Shown: positions 44,560 to 53,767, counted from the stretch's first letter. The stretch is 64,000 bases of DNA from Mycolicibacterium aurum (GCF_900637195.1 NZ_LR134356.1:4464001-4528000), one strand, 5' to 3'. Notes: generated from the sequence alone by a model not told the origin. Made by a program: numbers and translations.

Positions 44560-45123
44560 TCACCCTAGCCGGGGTGCGCACGCAGCCAGAGCGGCTTCGA
44601 CGTCGCCGACGACGGTGAGCCTGAGCAACGCGTCCTCGGCGACGTAGCCGGTTCCGACCAGCCCGCGCAACCAGGCCAGAAGACCGTCGTAATGTCCGAA
44701 GGGATCGAGCATCACGATCGGTTTGGTGTGCATACCCAAATAGCCCGCTGTCCAGGCTTCGAAGAATTCTTCGAGCGTCCCGATGCCGCCGGGCAGCGCG
44801 ATGAACGCGTCCGCGCGGTCCTCCATCACCTGCTTGCGTTCCCGCATCGTGTCGGTGACGACGAGTTCGTCGGCCTCGGTGTCAGCGACTTCGCGGTGCA
44901 CCAGAGCCTTGGGTATGACCCCGACCGTGTAGCCGCCGTGCGATCGCGCCGCGGCCGCGACGGCGCCCATCGCAGAGACGTTGCCACCGCCGGACACCAG
45001 CGACCAGCCCCTGTCGGCGACACCCTTGCCGACGGCCCGCGCGAGCTCCAGCAGCTCGGGATGGACCGGGCCGGACGCACAGTAGACGCACACTGCCCAC
45101 TCACGATCTGGATCTCGGGACAC
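44560..45123 (-). CDS. LOG family protein (cytokinin riboside monophosphate phosphoribohydrolase-like)
   Basis: This 187-residue Rossmann protein has the LOG signatures SGGGNVSAMGAVA near residue 40 and PGGIGTLEEFFE near 110. It corresponds to Rv1205, whose loss in M. tuberculosis causes cytokinin build-up. It cleaves N6-substituted AMP into base and ribose phosphate. TAGGTT on the minus strand (45130-45135) is six bases before the GTG, suggesting a leaderless message. Confidence 0.92.
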   Translation of the reverse strand: MSRDPDREWAVCVYCASGPVHPELLELARAVGKGVADRGWSLVSGGGNVSAMGAVAAAARSHGGYTVGVIPKALVHREVADTEADELVVTDTMRERKQVMEDRADAFIALPGGIGTLEEFFEAWTAGYLGMHTKPIVMLDPFGHYDGLLAWLRGLVGTGYVAEDALLRLTVVGDVEAALAACAPRLG

Positions 45124-45157
45124 ACCAACAACCTAGCCACATAGACTCCGGCGTGTG
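45123..45157. promoter_or_regulatory. Back-to-back leaderless promoters
   Basis: In this gap two diverging -10 hexamers are present: TAGACT (45142-45147, plus) 7 bases before the GTG at 45155, and TAGGTT (45130-45135, minus) 6 bases before the GTG at 45123. Both messages could begin at the start codon itself. Confidence 0.5.
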
Positions 45158-47155
45158 CCTTCGCCTCAGTCTCTCGAATGGGTGACTGCGCCGCCCGATC
45201 CCACGCTCGACCTGCTCGAACACGGGGTGCGCACGTGCGCGGGTGCCGTGATGCTCGGTCCGGCGGGCGTCGGCAAGACGACGCTGGCGGGGCTGGCCGC
45301 GGAGCGGATGGCCGGCTCGTTTCCGCGGGTCGACCTGGTGCGCGCGACGACGTCGCGGCGGGCGGTTCCGTTCGCCGCGTTCGAGTGGCTGCTCGATGTG
45401 CCCGAGACGGGGTCGACCACGACGGTGCTGCGCGCGGCACGGCAGACGATCGGCGACGGCCGCCTTCTGGTGGTCGACGACGCGCACCTGCTCGATCCGC
45501 TGTCGGCCGCACTCGTGTACCAACTCGCGGTGGAGCGCGCCGTGCGACTCCTGGTCACCGCATCGGTCGACGACGCTCCCCTGCCCGCCGAGATCGCCGC
45601 CCTGTGGCAGGACGACCTGGTCACGCGGATCGACCTGCAGCCGCCTGGGCATGACGACGGCAGACTGCGTGCCCAGGTCGACGAGTTCGTCGCGACGCTG
45701 CCCGGCCCGGCGCACCGGGTGCTCGAACTCCTGTCGGTCTCCGATCCGTTGGCCCGGGTCGACGCGGAGGTGCTGGCGGGCGCCGACGCGGTGGAGGAGG
45801 CTGTGCGCGGCGGCGCGGTCATCACGGAGTCCGGCGAATTGCGACCGGCACATCCGCTGTTCCTCGACGCGGTCCGGGACGCACTCGGCGGGCCCGATCT
45901 GCGGCGGCTGCGCACCGCGATGGTCGACCGGACGGCGGGCACAGAGCTCGGGGTGGTCGGGCGGCTGCGGCTGGCGTCGTTGGCGATCGGCAGCGATCGT
46001 CCACAGTCGGTCGACGACACCTGTGCGGCCGCGCGCGACGCGTTGCGGCTGGGCGACCTGGAGCTGAGCGAACGACTGGGCCAGGCTGCCCTGGACCTGG
46101 CGCCGAACCTGAGCGCCCGACTGACCGTCGGTTACGCGCTCGCCTGGCAGGGCCGGGGCCGAGAGGCCGATGCGGTGCTCGCGGAGATCGACCCGGGCGC
46201 GCTGGCCGAGGACGAGCTGTTGGCGTGGGCGCTGCCCACGGCGGCCAACCAGTTCTGGATGCTGTCGGAGCCGGAGCGGGCGACGGCGTTCCTGCGAACC
46301 ATACGGGGAAAGGTGTCCTCCCCCACGGCGCGCATCACGCTGGACGCGCTGTCGGCCACGTTCACCATGAATGCCGGAAATCTCTCCCGCGCAACCGAAC
46401 TCGCTGACGAAGTACTGAGCTCCGCAGACGCCGACGATACCGCGGTCGGCTGGGCGGCGTCGGCGGCGGCGCTCAGCGCCGCGCGCATGGGCCGGTTTTC
46501 CGACGTCGACGACCTGGCGGAGCGTGCGCTGGCCGCCGGCCAACCGGGCCTGCTGCGGTTCACCAGCGGGTTCGGCCAGACCACAGCGCTGCTGATGACC
46601 GGCGAGCCGGAGAAGGCGCTCGAATCCGCCCAGCGGCTCGCCGATTTCGCGCAACGCCGTCAGCCCGGACGCGCCATCGGCGAAGTGCTGGTCGCCGACG
46701 CGCTGATCGCAGCCGGTGATCTGCCGCGCGCGGTGTCGCTGTTGCGCGGGGCGGCGTCGACGCTGGCACCGACAGGCTATTCCTGGGGGCCGCTCGCGTC
46801 GATGCTGCTGGCACAGGCGCTCGGCCGGCTCGGCCAGACCGTCGAGGCGGGAAAAGCTTTGGCGCGTGCGGAATCCCGGCATGGCCTCAAGTCGATGCTG
46901 TTCGCCCCGGAGCTCGCGCTGGCCCGGGCATGGACGATGGCGGCCCGCAACGACCCGCACGCCGCCGTCGCCGCCGCGCGGGAGGCGGTCAAATCGGCCG
47001 AGCGCGGTGGTCAGCTGGCCGTCGCACTGCGTGCCTCGGTCGACGGCGTGCGTCTCGGCGATCCGCGGGCGATGGACACATTGGCCCGGTTGTGCGGGGA
47101 ACTCGACTGCGCGTTCGGCCGGGCCGCCCTGGCGAATGCTCGGGCAGGGGCCTGA
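45155..47155 (+). CDS. AAA/NACHT-like ATPase with TPR-type repeats (Rv1204c-like), no HTH seen
   Basis: The protein has 666 residues. Walker A GPAGVGKTTL lies near residue 35 and the Walker B-like LLVVDDAHLLDPL near 105. A long Ala/Leu-rich helical repeat region resembling the TPR part of MalT/LAL regulators follows. The usual C-terminal LuxR helix-turn-helix is not present, so it may be a signal-transducing ATPase rather than a direct activator. It corresponds in place to Rv1204c, though it is longer. The target is unknown. Confidence 0.78.
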   Translation: MPSPQSLEWVTAPPDPTLDLLEHGVRTCAGAVMLGPAGVGKTTLAGLAAERMAGSFPRVDLVRATTSRRAVPFAAFEWLLDVPETGSTTTVLRAARQTIGDGRLLVVDDAHLLDPLSAALVYQLAVERAVRLLVTASVDDAPLPAEIAALWQDDLVTRIDLQPPGHDDGRLRAQVDEFVATLPGPAHRVLELLSVSDPLARVDAEVLAGADAVEEAVRGGAVITESGELRPAHPLFLDAVRDALGGPDLRRLRTAMVDRTAGTELGVVGRLRLASLAIGSDRPQSVDDTCAAARDALRLGDLELSERLGQAALDLAPNLSARLTVGYALAWQGRGREADAVLAEIDPGALAEDELLAWALPTAANQFWMLSEPERATAFLRTIRGKVSSPTARITLDALSATFTMNAGNLSRATELADEVLSSADADDTAVGWAASAAALSAARMGRFSDVDDLAERALAAGQPGLLRFTSGFGQTTALLMTGEPEKALESAQRLADFAQRRQPGRAIGEVLVADALIAAGDLPRAVSLLRGAASTLAPTGYSWGPLASMLLAQALGRLGQTVEAGKALARAESRHGLKSMLFAPELALARAWTMAARNDPHAAVAAAREAVKSAERGGQLAVALRASVDGVRLGDPRAMDTLARLCGELDCAFGRAALANARAGA

Positions 47156-47156
47156 A

Positions 47157-47384
47157 CTACCGGTCCGGGTGCTCGTCGAGCTGGTCGGCGTGGTCCGGCT
47201 TCGGCATCGGGGGCATGGCGCCGAAGTAGATCTGGTCGAAATGGCTCGACGACCGCCGGGCCGGGAAACCCTTGGCCCAGCTGTTGCGGACGAACACGAC
47301 GACCAGGGTCAGCAGCGCGACCGCAAGGAAGGCCAGCAGCGCGATCTTGGCGATGTCCATCGACTCGACGATATCGGCTGCCAC
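47157..47384 (-). CDS. Small membrane protein
   Basis: This 75-residue protein has one hydrophobic helix (IALLAFLAVALLTLVVVFVR) and a short polar tail with DQIYFGAMPPMPKPDHA. It is unknown. Two starts are possible: GTG 47384 preceded by GGGGGA, or ATG 47360. It is convergent with the ATPase gene, one base apart. Confidence 0.6.
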   Translation of the reverse strand: MAADIVESMDIAKIALLAFLAVALLTLVVVFVRNSWAKGFPARRSSSHFDQIYFGAMPPMPKPDHADQLDEHPDR

Positions 47385-47468
47385 GCATCCCCCGGTGCGC
47401 GACTTTTGCCGTCTCGGTCACCTCTCGGGCAGCCCTAGAATCAGACCGAACAGATCTGGAGGCATGTG

Positions 47469-48236
47469 ATGAGCCAGCCCTTGCAGGTGGAACCCGGCGA
47501 CGTCCGCGGTCTCGGCGCAATCCACGCTGACGTCGCTTCGGGTCTCGGTTCGCTGAACGCCTCGGCTCCCGGTGCAGCCGCCGTCGCGGCATCGCACGGC
47601 ACCATCGCATCCGCCGTCGACACCGCGCTGGCCGGCGCCCTCGGTAGCCGGTCGGGCACCATGTCCGCCACGCAGTCGGCCGGCGACACCATCGCGGAGT
47701 TGCTGCACCAGGCGGCCCTGGCCTACGAGCGGGGTGATCAGCGGGGCGGTGACGCGATCCGGGCCGCCGCCGACACGATGGCCGAGGGCGGAGGTCCGTC
47801 GGACACCGCCGCCGGTGCCGCGACGGGAGGTGGCGCAACCGACGCACTGGGACAGGCCGTCGGTCAGCTGGGGCAACTCGGCCAGCTGGGCCAGCAGTTC
47901 GCCGCGCCGCTGGCCGCGCTGGCACAGCCGCTGCAGCAACTTCCCCAGCAGCTCATGCAGGGACTGGCGCAGGCGTCCCAAAGTGGTTCGGCTGCAACCG
48001 GATCGGACGGTCCGGAGCTTCCGGTGCCGGATGCGTCCGAGACCGGCGGCCCCGACTCCCCCACCGACGACGAAGACGAAGACGACCCGAAGGACGAGTC
48101 CGCTCAAGAAGAGTCCTCGGCCGATGCGGACTCCACCACCGGCGCGGCACCGGGTCCGCAGAGCGGCGACACACCTGCGCCGTTACCGCCCCCGGCCCCG
48201 GAGCGGCCCGCCCCCACCAGGCCGGCGGTGGACTAG
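47469..48236 (+). CDS. EspC/DUF2580-like candidate type VII secretion substrate with acidic Pro-rich tail
   Basis: The protein has 255 residues. The first 100 form a helical hairpin-like region of the EspC/WXG100 size, ending with AYERGD, which fits the Y-x3-D/E type VII secretion motif near residue 90. There is a Gly/Ala-rich linker and a Gln/Leu-rich segment (QLGQLGQLGQ). The tail is strongly acidic (TDDEDEDDPKDE) then Pro-rich. No ESX machinery gene is nearby. GGAGG at 47458-47462 supports the ATG at 47469. It occupies the place of Rv1203c. Confidence 0.65.
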   Translation: MSQPLQVEPGDVRGLGAIHADVASGLGSLNASAPGAAAVAASHGTIASAVDTALAGALGSRSGTMSATQSAGDTIAELLHQAALAYERGDQRGGDAIRAAADTMAEGGGPSDTAAGAATGGGATDALGQAVGQLGQLGQLGQQFAAPLAALAQPLQQLPQQLMQGLAQASQSGSAATGSDGPELPVPDASETGGPDSPTDDEDEDDPKDESAQEESSADADSTTGAAPGPQSGDTPAPLPPPAPERPAPTRPAVD

Positions 48237-49840
48237 ATCTCCGCGAGCCTGCCGTCGGCAAGACGCAGCACGCGATCCACACCGATTGCGTCCAGGAACG
48301 ATGCGTCGTGGCTGACAACCAGGAAGGCGCCCTGATAGGCGGCCAGCGCATTCTCCAACTGCTCGACGCTGACGAGGTCGAGGTTGTTCGTGGGTTCGTC
48401 GAGCAGCAGCAGCTGCGGCGCGGGTTCGGCGAACAACACGCACGCCAGCGTGGCACGCAATCGCTCACCTCCCGACAGGGTGTGCACCGGCATGTCGACA
48501 GCATCGCCGCGAAACAGGAACTGCGCCAACAGGTGCCGCTGCCGAGTCACCGACAGGCTGGGGGCCGCCGCCGCCAGGTTCTCGGCGACGGTCAGGTGGT
48601 GGTCGAGCACGTCCAACCGCTGGGACAGATAGGCCACCCGGCCGTCGGCCACTGCGACGGTGCCGGCATCGGGTTCGAGCTCGCCGAGCAGCGCCCGCAG
48701 CAACGTGGTCTTCCCCGCACCGTTCGGGCCCGTCAGCGCGATGCGCTCCGGACCGCGCACCGCCAGGTCGACGCCGTCGAGTACGACGCGGTCGTCGCGT
48801 CTGACCTGTAACCCTGTGACCTCCAGCACCATCCGCGCGGATGGCACGGTGGTCTCCGGCAGTTCGAGGACCAGGGCGTCGTCGTCACGCAGGGCGCGTT
48901 CGGCGTCGTCGAGTCGCGCCCTGGCCTCATCCATCCGCTTGGCGTGGACGTCGTCGGTGCGGCCCGCCGTCTCCTGGGCCCGCCGCTTCATCGCCCCGGC
49001 GATGATCTTCGGCAACCCCGCATCCTTGATGGTCCGCGCGGCGGTGCTGGTTTTGCGATCGGTCCGCTCGCGCGCCTGCTGGCGTTGCCTCTTCTCTCGC
49101 CTGAGGTGTTGCTCCGCACTGCGAACGGCGTCTTCGGCGGCACGCTGTGACTGGTCGACAGCAGTCCGATAGTTACTGAAATTGCCTCCATAGAAGGCGA
49201 TCTCACCGCAATGCAGCTCGGCGATGCGGTCCATCCGGTCGAGGAGAAGGCGGTCATGGCTGACCAGGAGAAGACAGCCACCGAAGTCGTCGAGGGCGTC
49301 GTAGAGGCGGTGTCTGGCGTCGGCGTCGAGGTTGTTGGTGGGCTCGTCGAGCAGCAGCACGTCGGGCCGTCGCAACAGTTCGCGAGCCAGGCCGAGGGTC
49401 ACCACCTCGCCACCGGACAGCGACCGCAGCGACCGGTCGAGGGCGATGTGGCCCAGCCCGAGGCGCTCGAGCTGGGCGCGGGTCCGCTCTTCGACATCCC
49501 AGTCGTCGCCGATCGCGGTGAACACCCGCTCGCTGGAATCCCCTGCAGCCAAGGCGTTCAGCGCGTCGATGACGGGCGCGACGCCCAGCACTTCGGCGAC
49601 ACTGCGGTCGTCCAGCAGCGGCAGTGTCTGTGGCAGGTAGCCGACGATCCCGTCGACCGTGACCGTTCCGGAGGTGGGTGTCAGTTCGCCGGCGGCCAGG
49701 CGCAGCAGCGCGCTCTTGCCCGCGCCGTTGGGCGCGACCAGGCCGGTACGGCCGCTACCGACAGAGAACGACAGATCGGTGAACAACGGTGCGTCGTCGG
49801 GCCACGAAAAGGACAGGTGTGAGCAGGTTATCGATGGCAT
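48233..49840 (-). CDS. ABC-F family ATPase
   Basis: This 535-residue protein has two ABC domains and no membrane helices. It has Walker A APNGAGKSALL near residue 35 and GPNGAGKTTLL near 370, two LSGGE signatures, and LLLDEPTNNLD twice. The inter-domain linker is rich in Arg/Lys/Gln (about 225-300), like the P-site linker of ribosome-acting ABC-F proteins. It could be a translation factor or a ribosome protection factor for antibiotics; the linker alone does not decide. It lies 79 bases after dapE on the same strand. Confidence 0.9.
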   Translation of the reverse strand: MPSITCSHLSFSWPDDAPLFTDLSFSVGSGRTGLVAPNGAGKSALLRLAAGELTPTSGTVTVDGIVGYLPQTLPLLDDRSVAEVLGVAPVIDALNALAAGDSSERVFTAIGDDWDVEERTRAQLERLGLGHIALDRSLRSLSGGEVVTLGLARELLRRPDVLLLDEPTNNLDADARHRLYDALDDFGGCLLLVSHDRLLLDRMDRIAELHCGEIAFYGGNFSNYRTAVDQSQRAAEDAVRSAEQHLRREKRQRQQARERTDRKTSTAARTIKDAGLPKIIAGAMKRRAQETAGRTDDVHAKRMDEARARLDDAERALRDDDALVLELPETTVPSARMVLEVTGLQVRRDDRVVLDGVDLAVRGPERIALTGPNGAGKTTLLRALLGELEPDAGTVAVADGRVAYLSQRLDVLDHHLTVAENLAAAAPSLSVTRQRHLLAQFLFRGDAVDMPVHTLSGGERLRATLACVLFAEPAPQLLLLDEPTNNLDLVSVEQLENALAAYQGAFLVVSHDASFLDAIGVDRVLRLADGRLAEI

Positions 49841-49882
49841 GGAGGAGCTCTCGGTGACGGGCGAAAAGAGACGGCGAAGTCG

Positions 49883-49897
49883 TCAGTGCGAGAGCAT
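49883..49897 (-). other. Possible 4-codon upstream ORF before the ABC-F gene
   Basis: In the leader, ATG CTC TCG CAC TGA reads Met-Leu-Ser-His-stop, ending 42 bases before the ABC-F ATG. A short stem GACG/CGTC follows at once. ABC-F resistance genes are often controlled by such attenuators, but the pattern may be chance. Confidence 0.25.
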
Positions 49898-49919
49898 GGT
49901 CCCCACGTTACCCACGCCG

Positions 49920-50984
49920 TCAACCGGTTAAATAGCGCCGCAGCATCTCGGTGACGACGGTGATCTGCTCGATGTCGACGTGTTCGTCGACGCGGTGCGC
50001 CAGGTTGGGATCGCCCGGTCCGTAGTTGACGGCGGGGATGCCCAGCGCCGCGAACCGGGCCACGTCGGTCCAGCCGTACTTGGCGCGGACCTGCCCACCC
50101 GCGGCGGCGACGAGCGCCGCGGCCGCCGGCCGGGTCAGGCCCGGCAGGGCACCGGCTGCGGAGTCGGCGAGCTTGAGGCCGACGTCGAGCCCGTCGAACA
50201 CCTCGCGGACGTGGGCGTAGGCCTGCTCGACGCTGCGGTCGGGCGCGAACCGGAAGTTCACCGTGACGGTGGCGGCGTCGGGGATGACATTGCCCGCGAC
50301 GCCGCCGTCGATGCGGACCGCCGACAGACCCTCGCGATAGACGCAGCCGTCGATGTCCACGCTGCGCGCCTGATAGGCGGTGAGCCGCGCCAGCACGTCA
50401 CCCAGCTTGTGGACGGCGTTGTCCCCCAGCCACGACCGCGCGGAGTGCGCCCGCGTTCCCGACGCGCTGACGAGCACGCGCAGCGTGCCCTGACAGCCCG
50501 CCTCGATGTAGCCGCCCGAGGGTTCGCCCAGGATGGCGACGTCCGCGCTCAGCCACTCGGGCAGCTCCCGCTCGATACGGCCCAGCCCGTTGGCGGTGGC
50601 CTCGATCTCCTCGCAGTCGTACATCACGAGGGTGATGTCGTGCGCCGGCTCGGCGACGGTGGCTGCCAGGTGCAGGAACACCGCGTCGCCCGATTTCATG
50701 TCCGAGGTGCCGCACCCGTGCAGCACCCCGTCGACGAGCCGGCTGGGCACATTGTCGGCGGCGGGCACCGTGTCGGTGTGCCCGGCCAGCAGCACGCGGG
50801 ACGGCCTGCCGAGGTTGGTCCGGGCCAGCACCGCGTCGCCGCTGCGGATCACCTCGAAGCCGACGGTCTGCTCGCGCAGCGCGGTCTCGATCTCGTCGGC
50901 GATCCGCGCCTCGTGGCGTGATTCACTCGGGATGTCCACCAGCGCGGCGGTCAGCGCGATCGGATCACCGTGTAGGTCCAGCAC
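49920..50984 (-). CDS. dapE: Succinyl-diaminopimelate desuccinylase
   Basis: This 354-residue zinc M20 peptidase-fold enzyme cleaves N-succinyl-LL-diaminopimelate in the lysine/peptidoglycan pathway. The metal motifs AGHTDTVP near residue 68, HGCGTSDMKSG near 88 with the bridging Asp and DCEEIEA near 125 are visible. It is the orthologue of Rv1202. Here it is separated from dapD by the amine cassette, although the two are neighbours in M. tuberculosis. Confidence 0.93.
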   Translation of the reverse strand: MLDLHGDPIALTAALVDIPSESRHEARIADEIETALREQTVGFEVIRSGDAVLARTNLGRPSRVLLAGHTDTVPAADNVPSRLVDGVLHGCGTSDMKSGDAVFLHLAATVAEPAHDITLVMYDCEEIEATANGLGRIERELPEWLSADVAILGEPSGGYIEAGCQGTLRVLVSASGTRAHSARSWLGDNAVHKLGDVLARLTAYQARSVDIDGCVYREGLSAVRIDGGVAGNVIPDAATVTVNFRFAPDRSVEQAYAHVREVFDGLDVGLKLADSAAGALPGLTRPAAAALVAAAGGQVRAKYGWTDVARFAALGIPAVNYGPGDPNLAHRVDEHVDIEQITVVTEMLRRYLTG

Positions 50985-51017
50985 ACGACCACGTTAGCCG
51001 GTCGTCGGCGTGCGGTG

Positions 51018-52040
51018 TCAGTACTGGATGGCCTCGATCAGCGGCGACGGCTCGTCCATCAAGGCCCAGAAGCGGTCCCGGATGGCGACGGTCATGGGGC
51101 CGGGCTCGCCGTTGCCGATCGCCTCGCCGTCGAGGGAGTTGATCGGGGTGACGCCACCCGCGGTGGTGACGGCCATCAGCTCGTCGGCCTCGTAGAGTTC
51201 GTGGCTGGTGACATCACGCAGCGTCGCGTCGATGCCCATCTGCTCGGCGATCTCGAAGACGGTCTTGCGGGTGATGCCCGGCAACGCATTTCGCGACGGC
51301 GATGCGAGCTTTCCGTCCTTGACGATGCAGACGTTGAAGCCCGGGCCCTCGGCGACGCAGTTGTCGGAGTCGAGCAGGATCGCGGTGCGGGCGCCACGGT
51401 CCTTGGCCTCGAAGCTGGCCGCGGTCAGGTCGCCCCACTGGTAGTTCTTGATGGTCGGGTCGACGGTGTTGCGGCCGGCGCGCCGGACGTGGCGCGGCAC
51501 CACCGCGGTGGTGCCGAAGATCTGCTCGGCGGGCGGGAATGCCCACAGATACGGGATGGCGTAGATGTAGACCTGATGGGTGAGCTTGGTCAGGTCCTTC
51601 TCGCCCTTGCGTTTTCCGTATCCCCGGGTCACCGTCAGGTTGACGAACGATTCGCGCAGTTGTGACAGCGACACACACTTCTTGGTGATCTCGGCAAGTT
51701 CGTCCTTGCTCATGCCGGCGTCCAGGCGCAGCTTGCGCGAGCCGTCGAGCAGCCGGTCGAGGTGGTCACCGAGCCGGAAGATGTTGCCGTGCCACACATG
51801 CGCGACGGTGTAGGTCAGATCGGAGTGCCCGAAGCCGGTGTCGAAGATCGAGATCTTGGCCTCTTCGGCCGGCATGTACTCGCCCTCGATCCAGGCCACA
51901 CCACCGGCGAACGGGCTGGAGGTGTCCAATTCGTAGTCGCTGTACTGGATCACCGAGCCGGCCGGGGTGTCTTCGCGGATGGCGGCGCCGGGCTCGACGG
52001 CGACGAGGTTGGAGGTTCCGATGTCACTGAGGGAGGTCAT
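51018..52040 (-). CDS. Fold-type IV aminotransferase, (R)-amine transaminase-like
   Basis: The protein has 340 residues, of the branched-chain aminotransferase/D-amino acid transaminase fold. The PLP-lysine lies in TIKNYQWGDL near residue 185. The region FDTGFGHSDLTYTVAHVWHG near 65 and the PRHVRRAGRN loop near 175 closely resemble, from memory, the (R)-selective amine transaminase of M. vanbaalenii and Arthrobacter. Likely reaction: transfer of an amino group from a primary amine to pyruvate. It may also accept branched-chain amino acids. The tandem 37-bp repeats separate it from the permease gene. Confidence 0.85.
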   Translation of the reverse strand: MTSLSDIGTSNLVAVEPGAAIREDTPAGSVIQYSDYELDTSSPFAGGVAWIEGEYMPAEEAKISIFDTGFGHSDLTYTVAHVWHGNIFRLGDHLDRLLDGSRKLRLDAGMSKDELAEITKKCVSLSQLRESFVNLTVTRGYGKRKGEKDLTKLTHQVYIYAIPYLWAFPPAEQIFGTTAVVPRHVRRAGRNTVDPTIKNYQWGDLTAASFEAKDRGARTAILLDSDNCVAEGPGFNVCIVKDGKLASPSRNALPGITRKTVFEIAEQMGIDATLRDVTSHELYEADELMAVTTAGGVTPINSLDGEAIGNGEPGPMTVAIRDRFWALMDEPSPLIEAIQY

Positions 52041-52071
52041 GAGAGTTCATCCTTTTCGGTTCTGGGCGTTT

Positions 52072-52166
52072 CGGAGGGCAGGAGCGAAGCGACCCGGGAT
52101 CTGGGGCACGGAGGGCAGGAGCGAAGCGACCCGGGATCTGGGGCACGGAGGGCAGGAGCGAAGCGG
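52072..52166. repeat. 37-bp tandem repeat, two full copies plus 21 bases
   Basis: Copies begin at 52072, 52109 and 52146, each with CGGAGGGCAGGAGCGAAGCG. The third breaks off after 21 bases. They fill the gap between the permease stop and the transaminase start. GGAGCGAAGCGACCC-like sequences are common in mycobacterial intergenic DNA (recalled). Confidence 0.9.
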
Positions 52167-52168
52167 GA

Positions 52169-53677
52169 TCACACGGGATGGTTCTTGGCGTATTCGACGC
52201 CCGCTTCGCCTCGGGCCAGGCGGGCTTTCAGTCCGGTGGCCCACCAGATCGCCGCAATCACGACGACGCCGAGGAAGACCCACTTGTTACTGGTGAACTG
52301 CGGCAGGAACAGCAGCGCGACGGCGACGCCGAGGAAGACGACCAGGGCGGTGACGTAGACGGGCAGGCGGAACTTGCCGAGGTCGAAGGTGCCGGGCTCC
52401 GGCGCCGGGATGGTGCCCCTGCGGTAGCCCACCAGCAGGCCGATGGTCTGCAGGATGTAGACGAAGAAGAACAGCAGCGAGGCGATCCCGATGATGAAGT
52501 TGAACGCCTTCTCGTTGACCAGAGCCGAGAGCAGCAGCAGCGTGGAGAGGGCACCCAGTCCGAGGATGGAGTAGGTGGGCGTCTTGCGGGTCGCCGAGAC
52601 GTGCCGCCAGACGTTCGAGAACGGCAGCATGTTGTCGCGTGCCATCGAGTAGGTCAACCGGGTGGCCACCAGGATATTGGCGAGCAGGCAGGCCAGGATG
52701 TTCGTCAAGGCGATGGCCACAACGATTTTCGTGACCACCGGGCCGGCCTGCTGGGTGATGATCTCCTCGATCGGCGCGGCCGAATTGGCCTCCACCGCAA
52801 CGGGATCCTTGATCGCCAGCACGTAGACGACGTACATCAGGAACTCGATGACGATCGACGTGATCAGCGCGTAGAACATCGTCCTGGGAACCACTCGGCG
52901 GGCGTTCTTGGTTTCCTCGGCGACGTCGGCGCCGGACTCCACCCCGATGAGACCGAAGAACGGTCCGAGTGCGGCGGCCAGCCAGGCCAGCATGTAGGAA
53001 TCCTTGTCTCCCGACTCGCCGCCGGTGAACAAGGTCGAGATCGGCTGGTGGTTTTCCGGCGAGGAGAACGCGATGATCGCGATCAACGCGGTGGCCCCGA
53101 CGGTGATCACCAGTTCCAGGCTGACGCCGATGTTGTTGACCATCGTGGCGAAGCGGACACCGTAGATGTTGATGAGCACACAGACGAACACCACCGCGAT
53201 GGCGAGCAGGATCTGTGTCGTCTGCGTCAGCCCCCACCCGAGGAGCCCGCCGAGGTAGCCGGACAGGATGAACCCGACGCCGGTCATCCCGCACACCCAG
53301 CCCATCAGGGCGATGAAGCCGGTGAACCAGGCGAGATTGGGGCCGTTGATGCGGCTGATCCACTGGTAGGAGTAGCCGGCGAGCGGCAGCTTGGCGGTCA
53401 GGTCGGCGGCGATGAACGTCCACAGCGCGAACACCGCGCCGGCCAGCAGCAGAGTCCACACGAACGGGGCGCCTGCGGTGAAGTAGCCGGCACCGAAGCC
53501 GGTGAAGACCGCCGTGGTGGCGCTGATGGTGGCGAACCCGATCGCGAACGAGGCCAGCGTGCCGACCGAGCGGTCGAGCTTCTGGGTGTAGCCCAACTCG
53601 GCGAGCTTCGCATCCTCGTCGCCGAGGCCCGGCACTCTGCGTTCCGAATGAGTGGGGGTGGTTACTGCGTCTGTCAT
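52169..53677 (-). CDS. APC-superfamily amino acid/amine permease
   Basis: This 502-residue transporter has 12 membrane helices. It contains the APC signature around LASFAIGFATISATTAVFTG, RINGPNLAWFTG and GVESGADVAEETKNARRVVP, close to amino acid/GABA-type permeases. It lies between LysR and the transaminase, on the same strand, and may import the amine or amino acid used by it. The ATG at 53677 was chosen because GGAG at 53683-53686 is properly spaced. A GTG two codons upstream is the alternative. Confidence 0.9.
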   Translation of the reverse strand: MTDAVTTPTHSERRVPGLGDEDAKLAELGYTQKLDRSVGTLASFAIGFATISATTAVFTGFGAGYFTAGAPFVWTLLLAGAVFALWTFIAADLTAKLPLAGYSYQWISRINGPNLAWFTGFIALMGWVCGMTGVGFILSGYLGGLLGWGLTQTTQILLAIAVVFVCVLINIYGVRFATMVNNIGVSLELVITVGATALIAIIAFSSPENHQPISTLFTGGESGDKDSYMLAWLAAALGPFFGLIGVESGADVAEETKNARRVVPRTMFYALITSIVIEFLMYVVYVLAIKDPVAVEANSAAPIEEIITQQAGPVVTKIVVAIALTNILACLLANILVATRLTYSMARDNMLPFSNVWRHVSATRKTPTYSILGLGALSTLLLLSALVNEKAFNFIIGIASLLFFFVYILQTIGLLVGYRRGTIPAPEPGTFDLGKFRLPVYVTALVVFLGVAVALLFLPQFTSNKWVFLGVVVIAAIWWATGLKARLARGEAGVEYAKNHPV

Positions 53678-53767
53678 GGTCACTCCAGGTCAAGACGGTG
53701 GGAAGAACACTGGTGACAGAAAACCGTCATCGGCCGGACACCGGAAGTTCGATGTATTGATGTACTC

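Noticed and set aside
45101..46960. A 619-residue minus-strand frame opposite the ATPase gene
   Set aside because: It has no motif and is rich in Arg, while the plus strand contains Walker A and B motifs.
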